Shown here: positions 26,343 to 33,764 of the stretch, one piece after another | Layout of the letters: every line of letters starts with the position of its first letter | Numbering within the stretch: position 1 is the first letter of the stretch | From: Pseudomonas sp. JAI120 | GTDB taxonomy: Bacteria > Pseudomonadota > Gammaproteobacteria > Pseudomonadales > Pseudomonadaceae | NCBI RefSeq assembly: GCF_014207255.1 | Contig: NZ_JACHCZ010000002.1 | Coordinates: forward strand, 62,001 to 126,000 | Direction of reading: 5' to 3' | DNA: 64,000 nucleotides | Notes under the pieces: model-generated | Database searches by the model: none | The model's input: only the letters and a program-made list of their open reading frames with translations | What the model was told of the DNA's origin: nothing | Program-made: the position numbers and the translations under genes

Positions 26343-26564
26343 TCAATCATCATGCAACAGCCCCGACCCATACTCCCCATAACTACTCCCCAGCCCACTG
26401 CCGCCAAAATTCATCTTTGCGGCCTTGCTGGGGCTGTGGTCCCCAAACGCCTGGCATCCGCCTGAAAAGCAAGGGTCACTGCTCGCGCCGGACGAACCCG
26501 ATGAGCAAGCACCCAACAGCAACGTGCCAGCAATCATCGCGACTTTGACGAGGTTCGAGATCAT
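26343..26564 (-). CDS. Small lipoprotein of unknown function
   Basis: This 73-residue predicted lipoprotein has the signal MISNLVKVAMIAGTLLLGAC with lipobox LGAC (Cys20). The mature part is short, rich in Ser and Gly (SSGSSGASS; GGSGLGSSYGEYGSG), and has two more cysteines in DPCFSGGCQ. AGGGA lies 8 nt before the ATG. It converges with the kinase-fold gene (56-bp gap) and diverges from the phosphatase gene. No function can be assigned. Confidence 0.72.
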   Translation of the reverse strand: MISNLVKVAMIAGTLLLGACSSGSSGASSDPCFSGGCQAFGDHSPSKAAKMNFGGSGLGSSYGEYGSGLLHDD

Positions 26565-26670
26565 TTTTCAGTTCCCTAGGAGCTGGAGGCGCGGGGGGCC
26601 TCTCTTGAGCAAGATCGTAGACCTCAACGGTGTAGGGAATTATGAAACTTTGCTGGCTGTCAGGGAGGGT

Positions 26671-26685
26671 TCAGGTTGCCGCCTT
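26671..26685 (+). repeat. 15-bp direct repeat, left copy (island boundary candidate)
   Basis: TCAGGTTGCCGCCTT occurs here and again at 30448-30462 in the same orientation. The copies bracket the AT-richer stretch that holds the phosphatase, csbD, chemoreceptor and DUF2256 genes. One exact 15-bp repeat in 64 kb can arise by chance, so its link to mobility is only suggestive. Confidence 0.35.
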
Positions 26686-26760
26686 GGCGGGGATGCCAGG
26701 TTTTCGGAGGCGTTGGCAATGATATAGTCCGTCAATGTCCACCCCATCGAAGCCCTGAAC

Positions 26761-27513
26761 ATGTACACCATCGAAGTATTTGAATCCAACCCAAAGGGCC
26801 GCGACTTCGTGGTGGGTGATATTCACGGGCATTTCAAGCTACTCGCGTCACTCATGAAAAAAGTAAACTTCAACACACTACAGGATCGCTTGTTTTGTGT
26901 GGGCGACCTTATTGATAGAGGCCCTGACTCTATAGACGTATTGAAGTGGCTCAGCGAACCCTGGTTTTACGGCGTACGCGGTAACCACGAACAGATGCTT
27001 CTTGATTGCCTCTGCGGTCGTGGCGACATCAACAGGCACACACGAAACGGCGGAGCGTGGCTTTACGCGCTGTCACCCAGTGTCCAGAGCGAGATTTACA
27101 ACGCACTGCAAACGCTCCCAGTAATGATTGAGATCGGCTTAGCGGATGGTCGAAAAGTCGGCATCGTCCATGCTGAAGCGTTTCTTTCATGTGCTACCCA
27201 TAGTTGGCAAGACGCCAAAGACGCTATCAGTGGAGTGCGAGGGAAAACCACGCAACAACTAGCGTTGAAAACCGCACTCTATGCCAGGGAAAAAATAGAG
27301 CAGCAAAACCTAGCACCGATCACAGGTTTGGATAGGTTATATGTGGGCCACTCGACAGTCCCTCATGTGCACGCATTGGGCAATGTCGTTTATATCGATA
27401 CAGGTTGTTCTTTTTCGGACGGCGCGTTGAGTTTGATAGAGATGGAAAGTGGAGAGGTTGCGCATGTGAGCATGCATTCATTGCATGACGCTCTCGGCGT
27501 CAGCTCGCAGTAG
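26761..27513 (+). CDS. Lambda-type serine/threonine protein phosphatase (PrpA-like metallophosphoesterase)
   Basis: This 250-residue metallophosphoesterase has the full signature of the bacteriophage lambda phosphatase and PrpA/PrpB group. GDIHGH (Asp20, His22) is followed by VGDLIDRGPDS (Asp49, Asp52) and RGNHEQM (Asn75, His76), then a metal-binding His in GIVHAEA and another in VGHSTVPHV. It probably removes phosphate from Ser/Thr, and perhaps Tyr or His, in the cytoplasm. Its codon use and base composition are more AT-rich than those of flanking core genes, and relatives are common on phages and genomic islands, so transfer is likely. It is monocistronic. Confidence 0.88.
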   Translation: MYTIEVFESNPKGRDFVVGDIHGHFKLLASLMKKVNFNTLQDRLFCVGDLIDRGPDSIDVLKWLSEPWFYGVRGNHEQMLLDCLCGRGDINRHTRNGGAWLYALSPSVQSEIYNALQTLPVMIEIGLADGRKVGIVHAEAFLSCATHSWQDAKDAISGVRGKTTQQLALKTALYAREKIEQQNLAPITGLDRLYVGHSTVPHVHALGNVVYIDTGCSFSDGALSLIEMESGEVAHVSMHSLHDALGVSSQ

Positions 27514-27722
27514 TTACTTGAACGTGAGCAAATATTTCCCTAAGGGATTATGACTCTATGCTGGGGGACAGCCCCTCCAGTGTCCATTTCCACGAGCTAA
27601 GTGGTCCAATAGCCTCGTAGTAATTCAGACGCGGTGCGCGGATGGAATTGAGTCGTGCATACCTGCCCGCGCCCCAGAAGCCCGCTGATGGAAAAATCTA
27701 GGGGGCGGGGGTGAATAAACGC
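27514..27722. other. Intergenic region, no gene seen
   Basis: This gap of about 210 bp lies between the convergent phosphatase and csbD genes. It contains the short GC-rich dyad GGGGGACAGCCCC near 27564 and no open frame with a ribosome site. Confidence 0.5.
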
Positions 27723-27753
27723 AAAAGGGAGCGCCCCTGTCGGAACGTCCCTT
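27723..27753 (-). terminator. Terminator-like hairpin downstream of csbD-like gene
   Basis: Read leftward, AAGGGA pairs with TCCCTT around a GC-rich loop and ends in a short TTTT run, 10 nt after the CsbD-family stop codon. The stem is short, so confidence is moderate. Confidence 0.5.
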
Positions 27754-27762
27754 CTTCCTCAC

Positions 27763-28011
27763 TCAGCGACGAAAAAGACGGTCTAGAACCAACAGGGCAA
27801 CTGCACCAATCGCGATTGCCGCAACTGGTTTTTCTTTAACGAATGTAGATACGCTGTCCAGTGCGTCGCCATAGGTTTGTGTCAGCTGTCCAGCTGCTTG
27901 CCGACCAGCACCTTCAGCTTCCAGCTTCGAATCACCAAACAGTTTCCCAACTGCGCTCTGCGCTTTGCCGGCAACCTTTTCAACAACACCTTCTACCTGT
28001 TCGCTCTTCAT
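27763..28011 (-). CDS. CsbD-family stress protein with C-terminal membrane segment
   Basis: This 82-residue protein has an N-terminal CsbD-like repeat region (EGVVEKVAGKAQSAVGKLFGDSKLEAEGAGRQAAGQL). It ends in a hydrophobic segment (PVAAIAIGAVALLVLDRLF) with terminal Arg-Arg, giving a C-terminally anchored topology. CsbD proteins are induced by general stress in many bacteria; their biochemical role is unknown. An inverted repeat CCCAG-N7-CTGGG lies in the upstream region (about 28048-28064). It is monocistronic and flanked by accessory genes. Confidence 0.85.
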   Translation of the reverse strand: MKSEQVEGVVEKVAGKAQSAVGKLFGDSKLEAEGAGRQAAGQLTQTYGDALDSVSTFVKEKPVAAIAIGAVALLVLDRLFRR

Positions 28012-28347
28012 GATTCACCAAACCTTCGTGTGTGATTGAGTAACCCAGAATAAACCTGGGCTTGAGGCAACCTTCACGGCATTAGGGAGACTCTGGTAAT
28101 GATTAGTTCAAAGTTGATGAGGCTCACTGGTGGCCAGCTATCATTAACTCGAAAACTTGAAGGAAACAGCCCCCGCTGACGGCATGCAGACGCCCTCAGC
28201 AAGACTCCATGTAGCAGCCCCATTAAGATAAGTTGGCATGTTCTGTCTTACTTCGACCGAGAATCCTGCGTGGCCAGTTAAACTTCTGAGTAGCCCAGCA
28301 GTCGCGCATAGACGTCAGTGCAGCAGTGAAAAGCTGTCCTGAATCCA
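28012..28347. other. Intergenic region between csbD-like and chemoreceptor genes
   Basis: These 336 bp should carry the csbD-like promoter and the 3' end of the leftward chemoreceptor transcript. A CCCAG-N7-CTGGG dyad is the only structure noted; no open frame is convincing. Confidence 0.5.
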
Positions 28348-29988
28348 CTAAGCCGCAGAGAAGAACGCCACTTTAGCGGTAAGACGATCCGCCAAACCTG
28401 ATAGCTCGATGCTAGCTGCCGCCACTTGGCGCGCGCCGTTGGCAGACTCAACAGTCGAACCATGAATGCGGTTGATATTTTCAGCGACCTCATCGGTCAC
28501 GCTACTCTGCTGCACGGAGGCGCTCGCGATCTGGGCGTTCATATGACTGATTGCGGCAACCTGCTCGCTGATCCTTGCCAATGCATGCTGCGCACTGCGG
28601 GTTTGTGTGACCGTTTGGCTCGCTAGCTCGCAACTATCGCGCATAGTTTGGGATGCCGTTTCGGTACCCAATTGCAGCGTACTGATCATCTCCCGAATTT
28701 CCTCGGTCGACTGCTGTGTACGATTGGCCAAAGAACGTACTTCGTCAGCTACCACCGCAAACCCACGCCCGTGCTCCCCAGCTCTCGCTGCCTCAATGGC
28801 AGCGTTCAAGGCAAGCAAATTGGTTTGCGAGGCGATAGCGTTGATGACGTCGATCACCGACGCGATATTTTCACTGTGTTTGGACACCTGGTTCACGGTA
28901 GCAGTGGTTTGCTCAAGCGTTACTGCCAACTGTTCAATGGCAAGCGTGGTACTTGCAACCAGCTTGTTCCCACTTCCCACTTCAGTATCAGCCAACCGGG
29001 AGGCGTCAGCTGCCTGCGCGGCATATCCAGATACTTCATTAACCGTCGCCGCCATTTGCATTATGGCTGCGGCCACCTGCTCGGCTTCGCGGGTTTGTAA
29101 GCTGGTCTGCTCATTGTTAGCCGATGATGCGGCAGACAACTGGGTGGAGGAGTGATTGACCTCTTGGGCCGCCTTACGTACTTGCTGAATAGTCTCTCCG
29201 AGATGGCCTAGCGCGTTTTTCAGGACGCCCATCACACTGCCGGGATAATCTGTGGAAATCGTCTGATTCAGATCACCAGCTGCCAGTCGCTCGATGGCCA
29301 ATGCAACGTCTGTGGGCTCAGCACCCAGCGTGGATTTAACGAAGTGAATAATTACAGCCGACAACGTGATGCTCAGCAGCAAAGCAATACCTGTCGCTAT
29401 AAGCATCAGCGTACTGAACTGACTGGCGGTTGCCTGCACTGCGCCCAGCTTTGCCTTGATTGATGCTTCCTCGTAGTCGATCAGTGCATTGACGCGTTTC
29501 AGCCACTCACTGTAATCCAAAGACGTTTGACGCATCAGCAGCGCCTGAGCTCCAGGTATGTCACCCGCTTGGCGCAGGGAGATTACCGCCCTGGTGGAGT
29601 TAAGGGTTTGTTGTTCGATGTCCTTGATAGCGCTCAGTAATCGAACCTCCTCGCCTGTTACGCTTGCGCCCTTGAACAACTGATCCATTGGAGCCGCCGA
29701 GTCGGAGTAGGCCTTTTCCAAGGCTGTGACCTCCGATAAGTGTTTTGCCAAATCCGTATCAGTCGTCACCAGCACAGCATCCCGAATAGCGATGGCTCGG
29801 TTATGGACACTGCCTCGAAAATTGATTGCATAGCGCTGCACCTTGGCGGCATTTTCGCTGACGTCTTCCAAGGTGGAGTCAATGAACGCAACGCGGTGAA
29901 TGCCGATGGCGGTTATCAACATGAGCAGCGCCAGGATGGCTGCGAAACTAAGCCCTATGCGTGTGGCCAACGACAGCGTTTTCTTCAT
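28348..29988 (-). CDS. Methyl-accepting chemotaxis protein (4-helix-bundle sensor)
   Basis: This 546-residue inner-membrane chemoreceptor has TM1 at about residues 11-33 and a periplasmic four-helix-bundle (4HB_MCP) sensor of about 155 residues. TM2 is near 190-212, followed by a HAMP domain ([18 protein letters not shown]) and a long cytoplasmic signalling domain. The hairpin tip [39 protein letters not shown], given here by its position near residues 385-425, is invariant in the family and binds CheA/CheW. No C-terminal CheR-docking pentapeptide is seen (ends FFSAA). It lies alone in the accessory stretch; the ligand is unknown. Confidence 0.92.
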   Translation of the reverse strand: MKKTLSLATRIGLSFAAILALLMLITAIGIHRVAFIDSTLEDVSENAAKVQRYAINFRGSVHNRAIAIRDAVLVTTDTDLAKHLSEVTALEKAYSDSAAPMDQLFKGASVTGEEVRLLSAIKDIEQQTLNSTRAVISLRQAGDIPGAQALLMRQTSLDYSEWLKRVNALIDYEEASIKAKLGAVQATASQFSTLMLIATGIALLLSITLSAVIIHFVKSTLGAEPTDVALAIERLAAGDLNQTISTDYPGSVMGVLKNALGHLGETIQQVRKAAQEVNHSSTQLSAASSANNEQTSLQTREAEQVAAAIMQMAATVNEVSGYAAQAADASRLADTEVGSGNKLVASTTLAIEQLAVTLEQTTATVNQVSKHSENIASVIDVINAIASQTNLLALNAAIEAARAGEHGRGFAVVADEVRSLANRTQQSTEEIREMISTLQLGTETASQTMRDSCELASQTVTQTRSAQHALARISEQVAAISHMNAQIASASVQQSSVTDEVAENINRIHGSTVESANGARQVAAASIELSGLADRLTAKVAFFSAA

Positions 29989-30293
29989 GGCTAGCTCGAA
30001 AATATGACCTGTACAGGCCTTTGTTGATTTGGAAGAAGCGAACGGTACTACCAGCCCATTACGCTTGATGCCTTGACGATACGTCGACGCAGAAAGGTCA
30101 TCCAGTTAGCAATACGCACCGCCATGATAGCGTATAGCTATCATCATGATGCGTATGTTCTGCAGTGGCCTCGCGATTTACTTAGAGCATTTTTGCGCGG
30201 CTATGGCAGTAGGAGCTAATGAGGGAGGTCGCAAAGCCAACGGTCATTAGATCGCCACGTGGGTACCCGCAAGGCAGTTGAAGGTGAACAATT
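29989..30293. other. Chemoreceptor upstream region with palindromes
   Basis: About 305 bp lie between the leftward chemoreceptor and the rightward DUF2256 gene. The region includes the 10-bp palindrome CCTGTACAGG at 30008-30017, 20 bp before the chemoreceptor start, and the 21-bp palindrome listed separately. No other gene was recognised. Confidence 0.5.
30124..30144. promoter_or_regulatory. Perfect 21-bp operator-like palindrome
   Basis: ATGATAGC-GTATA-GCTATCAT has two perfect 8-bp arms. It lies 136 bp upstream of the chemoreceptor start and 150 bp upstream of the DUF2256 gene, in an AT-rich divergent region. The form fits a MarR-, TetR- or GntR-type operator. No dedicated regulator gene is adjacent. 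Confidence 0.5.
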
Positions 30294-30434
30294 TTGAAAA
30301 AGAGTGAGCTTCCAGTAAAAACCTGCCTTACCTGCGGCCTTCCCTTCACTTGGAGGAAGAAATGGACGCGCTGCTGGGAGGAGGTTCGTTATTGCTCTGA
30401 GCGCTGCCGACGCAGTAAGCCTGCTAACTGCTGA
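30294..30434 (+). CDS. DUF2256 small zinc-ribbon-like protein
   Basis: This 46-residue protein was too short for standard length cut-offs. It reads [15 protein letters not shown], then PFTWRKKW, then [16 protein letters not shown], the conserved layout of DUF2256. Cys11, Cys14, Cys34 and Cys38 are arranged as paired metal ligands (CxxC and CxxxC), with Cys27 between. It starts with TTG at 30294, preceded by AAGGTG 7 nt upstream; no in-frame ATG or GTG is available. Members often neighbour photolyase/cryptochrome genes, but none is here. Function is unknown; metal binding is inferred. Confidence 0.82.
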   Translation: MKKSELPVKTCLTCGLPFTWRKKWTRCWEEVRYCSERCRRSKPANC

Positions 30435-30447
30435 GCCAAAAGGGGGG

Positions 30448-30462
30448 TCAGGTTGCCGCCTT
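30448..30462 (+). repeat. 15-bp direct repeat, right copy (island boundary candidate)
   Basis: This is the second exact copy of TCAGGTTGCCGCCTT (other copy 26671-26685). It falls 14 nt after the DUF2256 stop and about 400 bp before dusA, and it forms the left arm of a hairpin. Confidence 0.35.
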
Positions 30463-30479
30463 CTTGGGGTAAGGCGGCA
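30454..30479. terminator. Stem-loop after DUF2256 gene
   Basis: TGCCGCCTT and AAGGCGGCA form a perfect 9-bp stem with an 8-nt loop, 20 nt after the DUF2256 stop. No T-run follows on the plus strand; on the minus strand a CCCCCCTTTT tract follows some 10 nt later. A terminator role is plausible but weak. Confidence 0.4.
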
Positions 30480-30489
30480 GGGTCGGGTG

Positions 30490-30651
30490 TCAGGCTGTGG
30501 CCGTGCTGGACGTCGCTTCGACTTGCTCTTGAGCTCGGTCGACAAGCAGAGAGCTCAACTCGATCAGTTGCTGAATGCCCAAAGCGATGGAGCGCTGGGA
30601 TGCCGCCCAAGCAGACGAGAACAGAAGCGCCGCGTCTCATTTCAGAATCAT
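30490..30651 (-). pseudogene. Possible broken small gene (phasin-like helix), in-frame stop at codon 5
   Basis: On the minus strand an ATG at 30651 reads MILK, meets TGA, then continues in frame for 48 residues. That part includes ALLFSSAWAASQRSIALG and QQLIELSSLLVDRAQEQVEA before a stop at 30490-30492. The amphipathic, Ala/Gln-rich character resembles phasin-like or small helical proteins. No good ribosome site precedes the ATG. It could be a remnant inactivated by a nonsense change, or chance coding-like sequence. Confidence 0.25.
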
Positions 30652-30870
30652 TGAGGTGAAGCGCCTACGCTTCCGCCTGGAAAAAGGGCGCAGCGCGTAA
30701 TCGACACCGACTACGATATACCGCGCAATGACCACCTTCAGATCCTCAGAGACGAATTTCACATGCCACAATTACCCGCATACACTTCGGGCGCATACCA
30801 CGCCTCCCCTACACCCACGATGCATCCCTGATAAACTGCCCACCATTCGCCTCGTTGACTCAGATTCCCA

Positions 30871-31857
30871 ATGCCCCCACAAACCGCTCCCCTCTCCCGC
30901 CGCTTTTCCGTCGCACCGATGATGGATTGGACCGACCGCCACTGCCGGTTCTTCCTGCGCCTGCTCTCCAAGCACGCCCTGCTCTACACCGAGATGGTCA
31001 CCACTGGCGCGATCCTCCACGGTGACCACGATCGCTTCCTGCGCCATAACGAAGCCGAGCACCCTCTGGCGCTCCAGCTGGGCGGCAGTGTCCCCGCCGA
31101 CCTGGCCGCCTGTGCCCGTATGGCCGAAGCCGCCGGTTACGACGAGGTGAACCTGAACGTCGGCTGCCCGAGCGACCGGGTGCAGAACAACATGATCGGC
31201 GCGATCCTGATGGCTCACCCGGCCCTGGTGGCCGATTGCGTGAAGGCGATGCGTGATGCAGTGTCGATTCCGGTGACGGTGAAGCACCGTATCGGGATCA
31301 ATGGTCGGGATAGTTACGCCGAGCTGTGTGATTTCGTCGGGACGGTGAAGGACGCCGGCTGCACCAGTTTTACCGTGCATGCGCGGATTGCGATTCTTGA
31401 GGGCTTGTCACCGAAGGAAAACCGCGACATTCCGCCGTTGCGTTATGACGTAGCGGCACAGTTGAAGCGGGACTTCCCCGAGCTGGAAATTGTTCTCAAC
31501 GGCGGGATCAAGACGCTGGAGCAGTGCCAGGAGCATTTGCAGACGTTTGACGGGGTGATGCTGGGCCGGGAGGCTTATCACAATCCGTATCTGCTGGCGG
31601 AGGTGGATCAGCAGTTGTTTGGCAGTGAAGCGCCGGTGATCAGCCGAGCTGAGGCGTTGGCGCAGTTGCGGCCTTATATTGCTGAGCATTTGGAGACCGG
31701 CGGGACGATGCATCACATTACGCGGCATGTGTTGGGGTTGGGCACCGGTTTTCCTGGGGCGCGCAGATTCAGGCAGTTGTTGTCGGTGGATATTCATAAG
31801 GCTGCGGATCCGTTGGCATTGCTGGATCAGGCTGGAGCTTTGTTGGAAGGGCGTTGA
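30871..31857 (+). CDS. dusA: tRNA-dihydrouridine(20/20a) synthase DusA
   Basis: This 328-residue flavoenzyme reduces uridine 20/20a in the tRNA D-loop, using FMN and NADPH in the cytoplasm. The TIM barrel begins with SRRFSVAPMMDWTDRHCRFF. Catalytic Cys99 is in NLNVGCPSDRVQNN, and other motifs are VKHRIGIN, FTVHARIA and VLNGGI. The first ATG with the family N-terminus is at 30871; ribosome-site similarity upstream is poor. The 5' end of dusA is a known attachment site for dusA-associated integrases, which matches the accessory character of the preceding 5 kb, though no integrase is present here. Confidence 0.95.
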   Translation: MPPQTAPLSRRFSVAPMMDWTDRHCRFFLRLLSKHALLYTEMVTTGAILHGDHDRFLRHNEAEHPLALQLGGSVPADLAACARMAEAAGYDEVNLNVGCPSDRVQNNMIGAILMAHPALVADCVKAMRDAVSIPVTVKHRIGINGRDSYAELCDFVGTVKDAGCTSFTVHARIAILEGLSPKENRDIPPLRYDVAAQLKRDFPELEIVLNGGIKTLEQCQEHLQTFDGVMLGREAYHNPYLLAEVDQQLFGSEAPVISRAEALAQLRPYIAEHLETGGTMHHITRHVLGLGTGFPGARRFRQLLSVDIHKAADPLALLDQAGALLEGR

Positions 31858-31910
31858 TGGGATAGCTTGCAGGGGGTCAGTTGGTTATTGGATGAGCTGA
31901 CATACTGCCG

Positions 31911-31938
31911 TCGGGAGCAAGCTCCCTCCCACATTTGG
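31911..31938. repeat. Single REP element
   Basis: TCGGGAGCAAGCTCCCTCCC followed by ACATTTGG matches one arm of the window's BIME repeats and can fold on its GGGAGC/GCTCCC core. It lies 54 bp after dusA. Confidence 0.75.
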
Positions 31939-32165
31939 TGCGGTGTGTGCCAGGGAGGGCCTCAGTTGGCATGAAGGCGATATCCTACATCGGGCAGTTG
32001 GGTTGAACCTGTCGGCCGTTCTGGCCTCCTATTCAGCAGTACGGCCGGGCATTCAAACGGCTGTTTTCAGGTTGTTGCCCTCGCAAACGATCGAACGCAT
32101 TTGCGCCCTTGAGCGCCTGTCGGCGCTCGGGTAATGTCATCAGACCCATAGGACAGAGCACGCCC

Positions 32166-33092
32166 ATGACTTCCAAGCTGGAACAACTCAAGCAATTCAC
32201 TACTGTCGTAGCTGATACCGGCGATTTTTCTACCCTCGCCAAGCTCAAGCCCCAAGATGCCACTACCAACCCTTCCCTGCTGCTCAAGGCCGCGTCGATT
32301 CCGGGCTATGCCAAGCTGCTGGATGAGTGTGTGCAGGACTGCAACGGCGATGTCGGCCTGGCCAGCGACCGTTTCGCGGTGGCCGTGGGTCAAGAGATCC
32401 TTAAAGTAGTACCGGGGCGCATCTCCACCGAGGTGGACGCCCGTCTGTCGTTCGACACTGACGCCGTACTCAAGCGTGCGCACCGTCTGATCGACCTGTA
32501 CGACAAAGCTGGGGTTAGCCGTGACCGCGTGCTGATCAAGATCGCGTCCACCTGGGAAGGCATCCGCGCGGCGGAGAAGCTGGAAAAAGAAGGCATCCAG
32601 ACCAACCTGACCCTGCTGTTCTCGTTTGCCCAGGCTGTGGCGTGCGCAGAAGCCGGCGTGTTCCTGATTTCACCGTTCGTAGGCCGTATCTACGACTGGT
32701 ACAAGAAAGCCAATGGCAACGACTACACCGGCGCTGATGATCCGGGCGTGCAGTCGGTGACGCGCATCTACAACTACTACAAGGCTAATGGCTACAAGAC
32801 CGTGGTGATGGGTGCGAGTTTCCGTAACCTGAGCCAGATTGAAGAGCTGGCCGGCTGTGATCGCCTGACCATCAGCCCGGACCTGCTGGAGAAGCTGGCG
32901 GCGGATGAAGGCAAGCTGGAGCGCAAGTTGTCGCCAGGGCATGCCGGGGAAGCGCGGGTGCATCTGACTGAAGCGCAGTTCCGTTGGGAGTCCAACGAGG
33001 ATGCGATGGCGACTGAGAAGCTGGCGGAGGGGATTCGTCAGTTTGCTCGGGACCAGGAGAAGCTTGAGGCACTGTTGTCCGCCAAGCTGTAA
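32166..33092 (+). CDS. tal: Transaldolase
   Basis: This 308-residue class-I transaldolase of the pentose phosphate pathway transfers a dihydroxyacetone unit between sedoheptulose 7-phosphate and glyceraldehyde 3-phosphate. Schiff-base Lys125 is in [12 protein letters not shown]; other signatures are [10 protein letters not shown] and the [11 protein letters not shown] segment. ATG 32166 ([11 protein letters not shown]) is the family start; the open frame to 32109 is not conserved. A strong terminator follows. The neighbours on the right (rssC, rssB, PilZ, mlaA) are conserved with P. aeruginosa. Confidence 0.96.
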   Translation: MTSKLEQLKQFTTVVADTGDFSTLAKLKPQDATTNPSLLLKAASIPGYAKLLDECVQDCNGDVGLASDRFAVAVGQEILKVVPGRISTEVDARLSFDTDAVLKRAHRLIDLYDKAGVSRDRVLIKIASTWEGIRAAEKLEKEGIQTNLTLLFSFAQAVACAEAGVFLISPFVGRIYDWYKKANGNDYTGADDPGVQSVTRIYNYYKANGYKTVVMGASFRNLSQIEELAGCDRLTISPDLLEKLAADEGKLERKLSPGHAGEARVHLTEAQFRWESNEDAMATEKLAEGIRQFARDQEKLEALLSAKL

Positions 33093-33106
33093 ACGGCGGA
33101 GGCGGC

Positions 33107-33144
33107 AAAAAGGGCGGTATCTGTGAGGATGCCGCCCTTTTTTT
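33107..33144 (+). terminator. Rho-independent terminator of tal
   Basis: AAAAAGGGCGG pairs with CCGCCCTTTTT around a 14-nt loop and is followed by a T-run, 14 nt after the tal stop codon. Confidence 0.9.
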
Positions 33145-33168
33145 GTCTCAAGCCGATCTCAGTTCAAC

Positions 33169-33257
33169 TGTGGGAGGGGGCTTGCTCCCGATAGCGGTGA
33201 GTCCGTTATGAATGTGCTGACTGACACGGCGCTATCGGGGGCAAGCCCCCTCCCACA
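33169..33257. repeat. BIME: two inverted REP elements
   Basis: TGTGGGAGGGGGCTTGCTCC continues into CGATAGCG, and its mirror image ends at 33257. The arms of about 28 bp are separated by about 33 bp. The element lies between the convergent tal and rssC genes. Confidence 0.9.
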
Positions 33258-33281
33258 ATTGGCATGTGTTCGACAGACGGA

Positions 33282-33764
33282 TCAGTGACGCTCGAGGGCG
33301 TTGACGAGGTCGTGGAAAGCTTCGCGGTTGGACTCGTTGAGGCCCATCAGGATCTTGTGCGCTTCCAACACCTTGACCCGTACGACTTCCTCGGACTGGT
33401 CCTGGGACGGCAGGTCGGTGAGGCACTCCGGGCACGGAATCGGGCGATCAACGATGTTGAACACTTGGTCGAAGCCCATGGACTGCAACAGACGGGTGAT
33501 GTCTTCGTGGGTGGTGACGACGGTCGGCAGCAGGCCAACCTTCTGCCGAGACAGAATGGACAACTTGGCCAACAGCCCAAGGGTGGTGCTATCGATGCTG
33601 CGGGTTTCGGTCAGATCGATCACGATCGCCGAGAAATTCAACGCCGTGAAAATCCGCTCAATCGTCGCATCCAGCGCCGAACACAAGGTCAGGCGCACTT
33701 CACCGACAAACTTCAGGACGAAGGTCCCGTCTTGCTCGGCGAATTGGATTCTTCCGGTACTCAT
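33282..33764 (-). CDS. rssC: STAS-domain anti-sigma factor antagonist RssC
   Basis: This 160-residue protein has an N-terminal STAS domain. The site normally phosphorylated lies in TRSIDSTTLGLLAKLS (DST in place of the usual DSSG). A C-terminal extension of about 55 residues carries CPECL. As an anti-anti-sigma factor it should be dephosphorylated by the PP2C domain of the upstream RssB and so switch partner, in the general stress/RpoS control pathway. Its ATG overlaps the rssB stop as TGATG, indicating tight coupling. The order tal-rssC-rssB-PilZ-mlaA is the same as remembered for P. aeruginosa. Confidence 0.85.
   Translation of the reverse strand: MSTGRIQFAEQDGTFVLKFVGEVRLTLCSALDATIERIFTALNFSAIVIDLTETRSIDSTTLGLLAKLSILSRQKVGLLPTVVTTHEDITRLLQSMGFDQVFNIVDRPIPCPECLTDLPSQDQSEEVVRVKVLEAHKILMGLNESNREAFHDLVNALERH

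Noticed and set aside
26565..30870. Integrase, transposase or tRNA attachment site in the accessory block
   Set aside because: No frame with recombinase motifs and no tRNA-like sequence was found on either strand.
33169..33257. CRISPR-like repeat
   Set aside because: The repeated units are inverted REP arms in pairs, not regularly spaced direct repeats with unique spacers.
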